Of a DNA stretch of 64,000 nt, positions 50,034 through 60,634 are shown piece after piece. Position numbers and translations under genes: made by a program. Every line of letters begins with the position of its first letter. Position 1 is the stretch's first letter. Under the pieces are notes generated by a model, which was given only the letters and a program-made list of their open reading frames with translations, did not search any database and was not told where the DNA came from. The stretch covers positions 128,986 through 192,985 of the forward strand of contig CAJJDP010000022.1 in the NCBI GenBank assembly GCA_905182995.1, read 5' to 3'. Source of the DNA: Paramecium octaurelia (taxonomy: Eukaryota > Ciliophora > Oligohymenophorea > Peniculida > Parameciidae).

Positions 50034-50812
50034 GGTTGTTAATTGTTACAATCTGTATCTTTTTTTCTTGCGAATGATAAAGTTATCGACGAGTGACATT
50101 AATAAACACATGATTAACTGTGGGGACTCAGCAGTGAAATTAGTTTAGATGTGGGTGTACACTTGCTAAAATAAACTCACAGTCAAAATAGTGCCGTAGT
50201 ATAGAGACCGAGGGTTAATTAAATAATATTATTATGATCCCATTTATCTATATAATTCCTTAGAGATGTGCTGACACCATATTAATTGTGCGTATGATGT
50301 AACATTGAGATTTACAACATTCAAAATTATCAAGCAAATCACATCTATTTAGATGCAAAGTATAGTTCCTATAAGCTTCACCTATAAATTTTTATAGCGC
50401 AAAATAAACAGAGTTATTGATATAATGCTTGCTATGATCATGCAAAACAAATTAGTAGCTTCACTTCGAACCGAGTAAAAATAGATCGAATAACAAAATG
50501 TTATACTATGAAATAATAACCCTCTCAAGAATTATCTGTCTTTCATTAATTATATTCCTTATATAACAATTCAATAAATTATTAATATTAAAAGCCAAGC
50601 ATTGTTGTAAAAATAAATTGTTTTATTTTAATTATTTTCCACGAATTCCACCCATCAGGTTTAAATTAGATATTTTTGTACAATTATTCATAAATAATTT
50701 TGATCAAATCTACTAACTAAAGGTATAATTAAATATAAATTATAAAAATATTCAATTTCTTAGAACACTTTGAATTCGCTCGTTCTTCTCTATACTCCAT
50801 CACATACTTATA
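50034..50812. other. Intergenic, locally less AT-rich
   Basis: 779 bp between the histidine-kinase start (-) and the end of the next coiled-coil gene (-). A part around 50100-50230 is richer in G and C than typical gaps here and has no open frame of note. It could hold the kinase promoter or a noncoding RNA. No tRNA or snRNA signature was found. Confidence 0.5.
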
Positions 50813-52924
50813 TCATTTCTGATGTTAAACTGATGAATTAGATTCCTCTTAGAATTAAACCCCAGTCTATACTTTTACAAAATAGATATTAAAATTAATT
50901 TCCTTAAGAAAAAATGATAATTATTAATTTGAAATATTGATAGTAAATATATTCTTATTGTATTTTAAATTGTCAATTCCAATTAGAGTCTGAATGCTGA
51001 TTAGGAATGAAATCGAACTTTTTCTATGAACCAGATAAAAAGAAATTTGAATTAGAGTTAGTTTTGAAAAGCTACTTTTATATAAATTGATTACATCCAT
51101 CTCTTTTTTGTAAATTTCATTTTACTATCTAAATTATTCAATTTAATCATTCTACAACTCTAGAGTCTATAAATGATGATTTATTTCATTGTTTTGTGTT
51201 TTAACTAATTAATTTAATCTATCTATTTCTCCTTACAAAACAATGATTCGATTTTCTAATCCCAGTTTAGTCTATGTTAATTAAGAACAAGCCATTTATA
51301 ATTGTTCCCTATCTTTTTTGATCATATTCAATTCCTCACATAATTGTTGGATTCTTTGATCTATCATTTCTTTATTCTCCATATCCTATCTGTTTCTATT
51401 CAAATTTAATGTATCAATGTCACGTTCACTATATTATATGTATTATTTGATTACAATAAAGACCTAAAGGAATTCATTTGTTAAGTCATTTGAGCCATAT
51501 TTTTTTTGTATTCAATTTACACTTTATTGATTTCTTCATCCTTGACTCTTATTAGATCATTCAATCTATTAATTTCAGCTTGTTGTCTATATTCATTCCT
51601 TCTCAAATCATTAACACAATTCTCTAATCTAATTTATTTATTGCGTAATTCATCCAATTCAATGAGTTAAGATGCGTATTGATGTTTGAATCTGTCAGAT
51701 TCCTACAATTAACTTTCAAATGATTAATTCTATTATTTAATGGTACATCATTACTCTCTGCTTAATAATTTCCATTTGAATTTCATGATCCTTTAACTTA
51801 AGTACATTCTACTCAATTTCATTGTTCCTTTTCTTTAAGTCTTCTATTTCCCTTTATCTAAAGTCTAATTGTTCTTTGAGTCTCTTGACTTCACTATCTA
51901 AGCCTTAGGATGAAATTTGTTGATAATTGAATTCTAAGTAATTGATTTTCTATTGAAAAGAATCGTTTTCTTATTATTTCATTGCAATTTATTATTACAA
52001 TCTTTCAATCTCTTTAATCTAATGAAAACTGCTCAATTCCAACTCGTTAATACGTTTATTATGATTCATTTGATTCAGCTCTTCTTTATGATATTTTTAT
52101 CGCCAAACTTCAGCTTCATTTATTGCATTGTCCAATTCCTCTTATAATTTCATAATCTAATCATCAAATTATTTACTTCTTATTTCAGAACTATGGAATA
52201 ATAAGGATATTTAACTTTTATTTAATTTAAGAGAAATGTTAATTGTAAATTCTGTCATATTCATTTTTTTATTGATCTATCTATTATTGTGATTAAGTTT
52301 CAAGAATTTGATACTTCTGTTTTAATTATTCGTACTCACTGAGTAATTAATTGTACTTTGTATCCTTATCGTTATTATGAAATTACTATTGCTAGATCTT
52401 TTGCATCTGCTATTCATTTTATTTGAGTCTAAGTATCAACTCCTAAATGATATCAATGAATATATGATAATTACATTTTTCTCCAACTCAGCCTATTGTG
52501 ATTGATTAAAATAATAATCGCATTATTCTTTCAGCAGTCTGAGGTTTGGATCATTGGTTGATTTGAGTCTTTCAATTTCTTATTGCTGTTGTCTGATTTT
52601 TTCATTAAGCTGTTAAAATTTATCATTTTTTTGATCCTACTCAATTTTCTATCTACAAATAAAGGATTCCTATTCCAATTGTCTAATCTTCCTTTGTAAC
52701 TCCTGATCGTATTGCAATTATTGAGGCGTCTGGAAAGTTGGCACCGAAGTGTAATGATTAAGAGGCACTTCAACTACTTCATAGATTTTTGGTTTGAGGA
52801 CTGTTTTCATCCCGGGAGGAGGTTAAAGATTTCCCATGACTTGAAACTTTGACACTGGAGATACTGACTTATTTGGAGGGCCTTGTATGACCTAATGTCT
52901 CATTGGACTTGTATTATTATACAT
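50813..52924 (-). CDS. Coiled-coil protein with Pro-rich head
   Basis: ATG is at 52924; the protein starts MYNNTSPMRHQVIQGPPNKS and has a Pro-rich head (NLQPPPGMKTVLKPKIYE) of about 80 residues. A long coiled coil follows (ELQRKIRQLEQESFICRQKI, DSEVKRLKEQLDFRQREIED). One intron at 52443-52474 (32 nt) was placed; others near the C-terminus are likely but unresolved, so the stop at about 50813 is approximate. Head plus coiled coil is common in ciliary and basal-body proteins, but no family is recognised. The start is only 7 bp from the divergent GPCR start. Confidence 0.75.
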
Positions 52925-52931
52925 TATTTTA

Positions 52932-53988
52932 ATGTTAATATTATTTTATGTATGCATTTCTCTATCTATAGGAGGATCTACGCTAATGTTAACTCATCTA
53001 TTCTTTTTTGATAACCTTAAAGTATTTGCTTAAAGGATCGTTGCATGTCTATCAATATCGGATTTGTTTTATGCTCTCGGATTGCTTTTGTATGTGGAGC
53101 CAACATTTGATGGTTATGATATCACCAGGTGAATTTACTCAAATAATATATAGATGCACAATACAGGGAACTGTGACTCAATTTGCAAGGATTTGTGCCT
53201 TCCTTTGGAGCACCTCGATCTCATATTTTCTTTATGTTTCAATTACGAGTGGGCAAAAGAAGTTGATTTATTTTGAAAGATATTAAAAATTCATTTTAGC
53301 CATAGGTAACTCTTATACTTTACTTTAACTAGGTTTTGCTATCCCCCTAATCATGGCAACAATTCCTTTGTTTTTTCATTCTTATGCACCTACTCCTGCA
53401 AAAGTTCCTGCTGTTTGTTCTATTACTTCAAATGACGAAAATAAATCAATTGAAAAGAATAGGAGTTTAAGTTTATATCTTAATCTCACATTGTTCTATT
53501 TACCACTGCTTTGCTCTGTTATAATATCGGTCTATTTCATTTTGAGATCGTACTTTAAGATAAAAAGAATAAAAAGCTAATACGAATTATTAAATAAACA
53601 AATAAATATTCAATTGATGTTTGCACGCAATTTAATACTCTACCCATCAGTTATATTTATTTGCTGGCTGCCATCTCAAATAATATTTCTGATATTTGTA
53701 TTCAACAATAGTTGGATAGAGTAAATACAATAGGATTACTTTATTTATTAAACTGGACCCTATCAATACATTAGAATTGTTTAATATGGTGCTAGTTTCT
53801 TATAAGGATTCTTTAACAGCCTTGTGTACTGGTTCAATAGTTATCAGATGAGAAAGAGATTGAACAAGTTGGAGAGGGCTGACTTAGATTTTCAAAAGAC
53901 TAAAACCTTTTTCTCAAACAACTATGAATAAGATGAAAACAGAAGTAGCTAATTAACTAATAGTTTCCAAAATCTTTAAGAAATTTGA
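52932..53988 (+). CDS. cAMP-receptor-like seven-TM GPCR, 334 aa
   Basis: Class E (cAR-type) receptor. TM1 is LFYVCISLSIGGSTLMLTHL followed by FAQRIVACLSISDLFYALG (TM2), as in slime-mould cAMP receptors. Next come the Cys before TM3 with QFARICAFLWSTSISYFLYV, TM4 LGFAIPLIMATIPLFF, TM5 LTLFYLPLLCSVIISVYFI, TM6 LILYPSVIFICWLPSQIIFLI and TM7 YGASFLQGFFNSLVYWF. The start at 52932 was chosen because it gives a full TM1. Introns: 53129-53153 (25 nt) and 53306-53332 (27 nt, multiple of three, no in-frame TGA). TGA is at 53986-53988. It lies 35 bp before the phosphodiesterase gene. Confidence 0.87.
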
Positions 53989-54023
53989 TAATTTTTAATT
54001 TTTATTTATATTTATCATACTCC

Positions 54024-55495
54024 ATGTAAACAAATCAATCACCCATCGAATATTTGAGTTCAATCGAAAAGCAAATCCAATTTCTGGAAGAATATTATCT
54101 AAAATTTGCAGATGAGACTGACGCTTAAATCATATAGAAATTTATTAAAGTCTACAAATACATCGACGAAGCATATAAAGTAATTGATATTCCTAAAATA
54201 AAAGAGTAGCTTCATTACAGAAGAAGCCCTATTTTAGACCTATGGCTACTTCTACCAGACCACCAAGAAATTCACAAGGAAATTGGAGAACAAAATATAT
54301 TATGATAAAACAGATTACGAAGCTACTCTTGAGAAATTTGAAAGATTATAAATCAAATTAATTCCTCTATATACAGAACTTATTCTTGATGCTCAAAAGC
54401 TTTAGAGGATGGATTTAGACACCCTCTTGGATTCCAATATGGCTCATCACATTTACACCAAAAAAGAATTGGGGTAATTTTCCCTTTAATTGTTTGATTT
54501 CTTAAATTTGGATTTTATCAAAGTACCTAAAAATGTGCTGAGCGATTTGATAACAGAAATCATAATGAATTATAATGTAGTACCATATCATAATTTCACC
54601 CATGCATTCTAATTATCGCAACTATTATTTTCTTGTTACATGAAATCAGATTTGAAGAAGTTTTGTAATCAATTAGAAATATTTTCTGCTATTTTAGCCG
54701 GATTAGGACATGATCTTAATCATAGTAATGTTATTCATTTAATTATTTTTAGAGGGGGTCAACAATTTGTACAAGATAAAGAAATCTAAAAAATTCAATG
54801 TGTTAACTTCAGAGATTGCAGTTTTAGAAAATATGCATTGTGCAACCTTTTTTAACATCATTTAATTAAATAGATAACATGACTTTTTTTAATATATGAC
54901 TAATGATGAAGAAAGAAACCTAGCCAAAAGATTAATTATAACCTCCATTCTAGCAACTGATATGGTAATTATCTATGTAGTTATATCTTTAGAGTAAACA
55001 TAATAAATTGCTTGCAAAGTTTTAGAAGAGAGTCGAATCCACAAAATAATTTGAATAAGGAGAAAAGAATGAATTAATAGATATGTAAAGATTCTCAAAT
55101 GAAAGACTCGAGGATCGTATATTCATTCTAAATATTATGGTTCATGCTTGTGATATATCAAATCCAACGATGAAATTCAATAATTATATGAATTGGTCGT
55201 ACTTATTAACCTAAGAATTCAATGATTAAGTACAATATTTTAATAATCTTCTTTAGACTATCAAGGAAGCCAAAGTTGGAGTGGATGTTACAGGATTCTT
55301 AGTTTACAAAGACAAACCCACTTATTATGGAGGCTAAGTCTTTTTTTCAAGTAATTATTGAATTGTTACATTTTAGAAACTTTTGTTTTCCCTTTGTGGT
55401 TCTAAATTGGAGAGATGTACCCAGAACTCAAATATTTATCAGAAGAAATCAATAAAAATTTAGAAATTTTATATTAAAAACTCAAATAATAATGA
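54024..55495 (+). CDS. 3',5'-cyclic-nucleotide phosphodiesterase (class I), 454 aa
   Basis: Hydrolyses cAMP and/or cGMP. Metal-binding residues of the class I domain are in place: YHNFTHAFQL, GHDLNHKGVNN, and later VHACDISNPTMKF with the conserved Asp. FFNIIQLNRQHDFFQYM and TGFLVYKDK also fit. The N-terminal 170 residues are helical without a recognised GAF or membrane domain, so it should be soluble. Introns 54180-54204, 54725-54752, 54965-54992 and 55351-55376 restore the domain. The end is EILYQKLKQQ, TGA 55493-55495. Nucleotide preference cannot be read from the sequence. Confidence 0.93.
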
Positions 55496-55635
55496 TTTTT
55501 AATATTCATAAAGTTCTGGCTAAATTCTGTACTATCAATCCCATCTAGCAATTGAATGCTAAATTCTAAAATTCCCAATACTAATAAATATGTGAATAAA
55601 TGAAATAGCATAATAAATCAACAGGTATCAAGTAT

Positions 55636-56468
55636 ATGGCCAAAACAATCTTCTCATTGAAAAGAGAATTAGATTCTTAATCGAATAATATACAATTAAT
55701 ACAATAAGTGACTCAAGAAATTAAAGTAATTCTCTGCATTACAAAAGTTAGGGTTTTATGATTAGCAAAAAATATGATATTCGTTCATATAAGCAATTGA
55801 CTCAAATCTACAAATATGTGTAGGATTAGGAATTTGCCTTAACAATATTCCCAAGAAGTAAGCCATTAAGAGAGAAATAAAAAAAAGTGCTTGCTTTGCA
55901 TGAACTAGATAGATTTGATGAATATTTCAATTATAAAAAATTAGATGATCCTGCTTTAAGTTTTATTATTTTTAAACTCAATTAGAACACGAAGAAGAAG
56001 CTAGAAGGGAAGATATAATTAATTCAAGACTTGATACATTGAATCCCTTGGGCTTAGATTTATTTGCATAATCTCCTGTTTAAGTTGTTCTTACAATCTA
56101 AACACCGTAATTAGATTAAGTGATGCTTCTGACGATTCTGATTAGTTATGGAGGCATAGAATTTAAGGATCTTTCAGTTTTTGATAATGTAAATTTGAGA
56201 CAAGAATGGCATACAAAATTATTAGACATTGTGGAGGAGTATACAGATGCTTATAGAGCAGATGTGTTAGACTTATCAGATGTATTTAGTTATTGTATAT
56301 TAGCCATTTCAAAGTAATATTGTTAAATATTTAAATTCTTTTGGATTTGAGGCACAGGACGCTTATTATTTAGAGTTACTAGCCATTCTTTCAGAGTAAA
56401 ATAACTATATGAACTGGTTGAATGATTTGCACAACATAGTATTAGCCAATTAAATGCATTCTGCATGA
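55636..56468 (+). CDS. Unknown soluble helical protein, 252 aa
   Basis: ATG 55636 to TGA 56466-56468 with three introns (55726-55751, 55960-55985, 56282-56303) that give a coherent frame. The N-terminal part is Lys/Gln-rich (MAKTIFSLKRELDSQSNN). The middle reads LKHEEEARREDIINSRLDTL. The C-terminal part is a helical bundle with FGFEAQDAYYLELLAILSEQ and NNYMNWLNDLHNIVL, which looks conserved. There is no signal peptide or membrane helix. I do not recognise it. Confidence 0.75.
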
Positions 56469-56586
56469 AGATGAATATTTAGATTAAATAAAATTGAATG
56501 GTTAATTTATATAAAACCAAATTTAATGTTTTTTTTATTATTAAAGCAATATATAAGTGGAGAGTCAATATAAATTTTAATGAGCT

Positions 56587-57229
56587 TCAAATTTTTAATA
56601 GGGCTTTCTTGATGATGACTTTATGCTTCAAATGACTAGTTTTTTGTTGAATTTTGGAATTGTAGATATAAGGAACCGACTCTTTTTTGTGGAAAATAAG
56701 TCTAAATATAATTAAACAAATAATACCCCAAAGTCCTAAAAGCTTTTAGGAATTCATCGTTTTTAGTCATTTAGAGAATGTGAGTGAGGTTACAGAGCTT
56801 ATTCTTGACAGTGTGCATCAATTCAAGAAATTCTTGTCCTTTGGTTTCTCCCAATATTTTATATATTAAGAATTGCTATCTGATTGCGTAGGCTATAAGA
56901 GCTTTTGTAAAATTCTTATGGAGATTAGTTGAGTCTAAGACTTAGGGAGTTTTAGTATTTTTTGTCTTTTTCTTATTTATTATTTCTCTTTCTTTTTTAG
57001 ACTCATTTTTTGTGTCTGAACTCTTAGCATCCTATTCAATTATCAATTCCTCTGTATCGTGATTAGATTATTGAATATGGTTTGGATGGTTATCATTGTT
57101 TGTAATCAAGGATGGTTCGATTAAAGGTTCTTATTGATTTGAGGCTTAGACTGAGAAAAAAAACACTGGATATACTACTTAAGGCTGATAGAAGGGAAAG
57201 TAGTAATAAGGATGTTAAGAATATAACAT
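56587..57229 (-). CDS. Unknown protein, Tyr/Pro-rich head and basic middle, 205 aa
   Basis: Read from ATG at 57229 to TGA at 56587-56589 with one intron at 56702-56726 (25 nt). The head is MLYSQHPYYYFPFYQPQVVY. A Lys-rich region (KKKTKNTKTPQ) follows. The second half is helical, with ALIAYAIRQQFLIYKILGET and EFLELMHTVKNKLCNLTHIL, then a basic end (HKVIIKKALLKI). No family is recognised. It is convergent with the preceding unknown gene, with 118 bp between. Confidence 0.65.
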
Positions 57230-57607
57230 TGTTTTGGTTAATAATAACATATAGGATTGGGATATAATATTTGAATGGCACCTTTGTGATGGATTTTGCG
57301 TTAATTTTTATAATCACAAAAATTATTATTAAACTAAAAGTATTACTAAATGATAATTTCTGAATAAAATGAAAAAAGCAACATAGAACAGAATATAAAT
57401 TACTATGTCAAAGGATAAACTCAGAATTTAAGGGGAATATATTGAAATTATTTTCATATTGTTTGTTGATTAGAAAATCAGTTTATATTATTTATTAGTA
57501 TGTATTAAAATGTTAAATTTGATCTGTAATTTCACAAACTGCAAAAAACGAATTTTATATGGTGCAAAAAGATATATGATAATTGATATATATATTCATT
57601 AAATGTT
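57230..57607. other. Intergenic, AT-rich
   Basis: 378 bp between two minus-strand genes. No coding frame or RNA is evident; presumably promoter of the 57229 gene plus 3' UTR of the LRR gene. Confidence 0.6.
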
Positions 57608-59004
57608 TCACTCAGCTCCTTCATTAGCATTCTCTCCTTCCTTAGCCCCCTCTCCTTCTTTAGCTCCTTCTGCTTAACGAGCCTCTTCAGCTAATTTTGC
57701 CTCTTCTGCTAATCTCGCTTCTTCTGCCAATCTAGCTTCCTCTCTTGCTTATTCTTCTTCAATTCTTTTCCTTTCTTCTTCATCTCTTCTTTCTTAAAGC
57801 ACTCTCGCAGCTTCATCATAATCTTCTTTAGTAATGTCTACTTTATTTATTCTCACTAAATGGAAATAAAACATTAAAATTTCTTATTTGAAATTATCTG
57901 CACCCATCTCATCAACAATAGGATTGGCTAACATGTTGAGAGTTGTAATGGTTCTGATTTTTGCAATCTTTTTAAAATCATCAAATTTAGCTAATTAATT
58001 CTCTCTTAGATTAAGATAATATAATTGTGGGAATTCTATGACAGGAGTTTTAATTTTTGTAATTTTATTTGCTCTTATATTTAATTTTAATAAAGATGGC
58101 AGATTATTTAGAGATCTGAAATCCTTGAGTTCATTGCCTTATAAATAAAGTTCCTAAAAGGATAATGAATAAGTAAGATACTTTTAATTAAGGCATGTTT
58201 GCCAATCCATCTGTAGTTTTTAGTTTGTTTTTTCCTAACTCGAGGATTTCAACATTTTCATGTCCTTCAAATTCATTTGCAGTAGTAATTTCATTCTCAA
58301 TTAAATTCAATCTCCTCAATCTCTTTAATTAGACGGTGACAAGTGTTTTGATCTTGTTTGTAGAGAGATTCAAATATTGTAAGTATGGGAATGCTTCAGG
58401 ATCCTGAAAATATGAAAGTGAATTAATTTCATTCTTAGAAGCATTTAGTGAAACCAAATATCTAAGTAATTAAGATAGAGAATTACTTCAAAGGCAATAG
58501 ATGTGTAATATCGACAATTCTATTTTGTGAGATATCAATATATCTTAGATTCAAATGATTAATCTAAAACAACCTGTCGATGTCCTTTTCAGCAAGATTT
58601 AATTTCACATAAGCATAAGCAATTTGAGTTTTGCTCAATCCTGAAATTCCTTATAAAACTAATTCATTAAATTTTGCAGTGTCTTCTTTCAATTTGGCCT
58701 CATATTCTTCTCTAGCAATTCTTTCTTATTCCGCCCTTTCTTCTCTTTCTTTTCTTTCCTGCTCCTCTCTTTCCTCCCTCTCCTTTCTTTCCTATTCTTC
58801 TCTCTCTAATCGTAACCGTCTGGTTTCTTCATCTTCCTCTATAGGCTCTGGAGGCTTTTCTGCTTCCTCTTCTGGTGGCTACTCAGCTTATTCTGTTTAT
58901 TCAGGATCTCCGACCTATCCCTCATTCTATTCTGGCAAAGGGTCTTGATCATTTTATTATTCTTGATTTTCATCATTTGGTTATTCAATTTATTCTTCAC
59001 TCAT
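57608..59004 (-). CDS. Leucine-rich-repeat protein with acidic head and Ala/Glu repeat tail, 447 aa
   Basis: ATG at 59004, TGA at 57608-57610, introns 58462-58486 and 58154-58181. The N-terminal 100 residues are acidic and Gln-rich, passing into an Arg/Glu coiled coil. Then about six to seven LRRs of the SDS22/LRRC23 type occur: LNLRYIDISQNRIVDITHL, YLVSLNASKNEINSL, LNLIENEITTA, LELGKNKLKTTDGL, LPSLLKLNIRANKITKI and LYYLNLRENQLAKF. A cap, ANPIVDEM...ILMFYFHLVRINKVDI, follows. The tail is a tandem series of EEARLAE units and then EGAKEGEGAKEGEN. LRR proteins of this build often sit in the axoneme (radial spoke or dynein regulatory complex), which is inferred. Confidence 0.87.
57660..57750 (-). 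repeat. Degenerate tandem repeat coding Ala/Glu units
   Basis: Imperfect 21-bp units in the 3' end of the LRR gene encode repeated (A/E)-E-A-(R/K)-L-A-E heptads, adjoining shorter EGAKEGE repeats. They are visible as repeated CTTCTGC(T/C)AATCT words on the plus strand. Bounds are approximate. Confidence 0.7.
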
Positions 59005-59083
59005 ATAAATAAATAATTATTATTCCGGAAACGAAGCTAAAGTAAATTTATAAGGTATGTTGATTATACATATATTAATTAAA

Positions 59084-60557
59084 TCATCTAATTTCACACA
59101 TGGAAAATAGTGAGGACATATTGTTTGAAACTTAAGTAGGAAAGATCTTCCAGAATTTAAGAGTCTCATCTCCTGAACCTGTTAGTATCGTTGATTCATC
59201 TATAAATAGTTTAAGAAAATCAATTACCTGGACTTGCAGACAAATAAAGTACTCTTTCAGAATGACCTTCTAATTAGTGAATTCTTTTCATTGTAGGATA
59301 TTGCCAAAGACATACTAAATTCTTCTCGTAACCATGTGTCGAAACCAATTCATTAACAATTTTAGAAAATCTCAATTTGCAAACTTACGAATCACAGTTA
59401 ATGCTTGCAATTTACTAATTCGTGAGTGAACTGTGAATTTTAATAGTCTTATCTTGATTTCCACCTCCAGTAGCCAATATACCACATGAATGAGGATTCC
59501 ACGCCAAAGCCCTTATTGCTGCCTTGTGAGATTTGATCTCCCAAGATATATATTAATTATTGCTGTTGTTGTTGCCTCCTCTCATTTGCCAAACAAACAC
59601 TTTATTATCATTTCCCCCTGAAGCCAATTAGAGCTCACTTCCATCAAATGTGACGCCACAAACTTCTTATGTGTGTCCTAGTAATTAAAATATTGAATAG
59701 TTTGGAACTCTGACATCACATATGTTGATTGTTTTATCCTTACTTCCATAAGCAAATATATTGGGATTAGCCCAACTTATTGTACTGATTCTTTTATTGG
59801 ACAGATTCATAGAACCAGTGAATGAATTTTTATTGTAATCCCATAATTTTAAGAAACCATCGCAACATCCTATTGCCAACATCTATCCATTTGTATTCCA
59901 TTACAAAGATGTATAATATGCGGATAGTTCATTATTATTGATAGGTTCTGCTAATTAAAATACTTTTGAATTGTCAACATTATACAAATAGACAGACCTC
60001 TGTAAACCAACTGCAATAAGATTATTTTTCCCCCAATGGAGTGTGTCTTGATAGAAATCATCCTCTAATCCAGGTGCATCTAACACTTTTATGGGAAGAG
60101 TATCTATTTTTCTTTTTGGTGTTTCAAGTTGTTTGGCAGATTGAACTTTGTCGTGTTTTTATTTATTGAAATTCAAAATACTCACATGTTTATTTTCATC
60201 AATTTCCAAGACATTTTCACTCAGAAGTTCTTCATACTAATTCTCTTCCTCAATTTCAAATGGCTATATTTGTTTATTAAATAGATTTCTTGAAACATTT
60301 AATGGGATATATCTGTCACTGTAAGGAGATGTTTGAAAACCATGATCAGGAGTGCTTTATTTGTGATTGCTTTTTAATAAGGATTTAGGGGTTTTCCAAG
60401 GGTTCATATTTTTTGGTGAATAAAAATCGTTATTCTAAGGGGATTGTATTGTAGTAGACTAATTAGTTTTATTTTACTTCTTGTCTTTGGTTGGAGTCGT
60501 TAATTAGTACTTTTTTGGTGTGACATTCTATTATTGCGGTATCTATTCTTACTACAT
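59084..60557 (-). CDS. Cdc20/Cdh1 (Fizzy) family activator of the APC/C, 481 aa
   Basis: WD40 adaptor that brings substrates to the anaphase-promoting complex. The N-terminus is Gln/Thr-rich with SPKNMNPWKTP. The C box DRYIP is intact at about residue 83. The start of the propeller is classic: LEDDFYQDTLHWGKNNLIAV followed by LQRSVYLYN. WD repeats include KLWDYNKNS, ISTISWANPN, LLGHTQEVCGVTFDGSEL, AIRALAWNPHSCG and LEGHSERVLYLS. The protein ends CEIR, the Ile-Arg tail used to dock on APC/C. One intron, 59200-59227 (28 nt). ATG at 60557, TGA 59084-59086. Whether it is the Cdc20 or Cdh1 type is not decided. Confidence 0.94.
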
Positions 60558-60634
60558 TTGAATTTAAATAATATAATATATTAACAATAATAAATTGCCA
60601 CACTAAAATTGAGCTAAAAAAACAATAATATTAA

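Noticed and set aside
50280-50330. Possible C/D snoRNA suggested by ATGATGT and CTGA words
   Set aside because: The words are in the wrong order and spacing and there is no terminal stem.
58631-58948. Ser-rich plus-strand frame of 105 codons
   Set aside because: Antisense of the acidic, Arg/Glu-rich N-terminus of the LRR gene; GAA/GAG/AGA repeats read as TTC/CTC/TCT.
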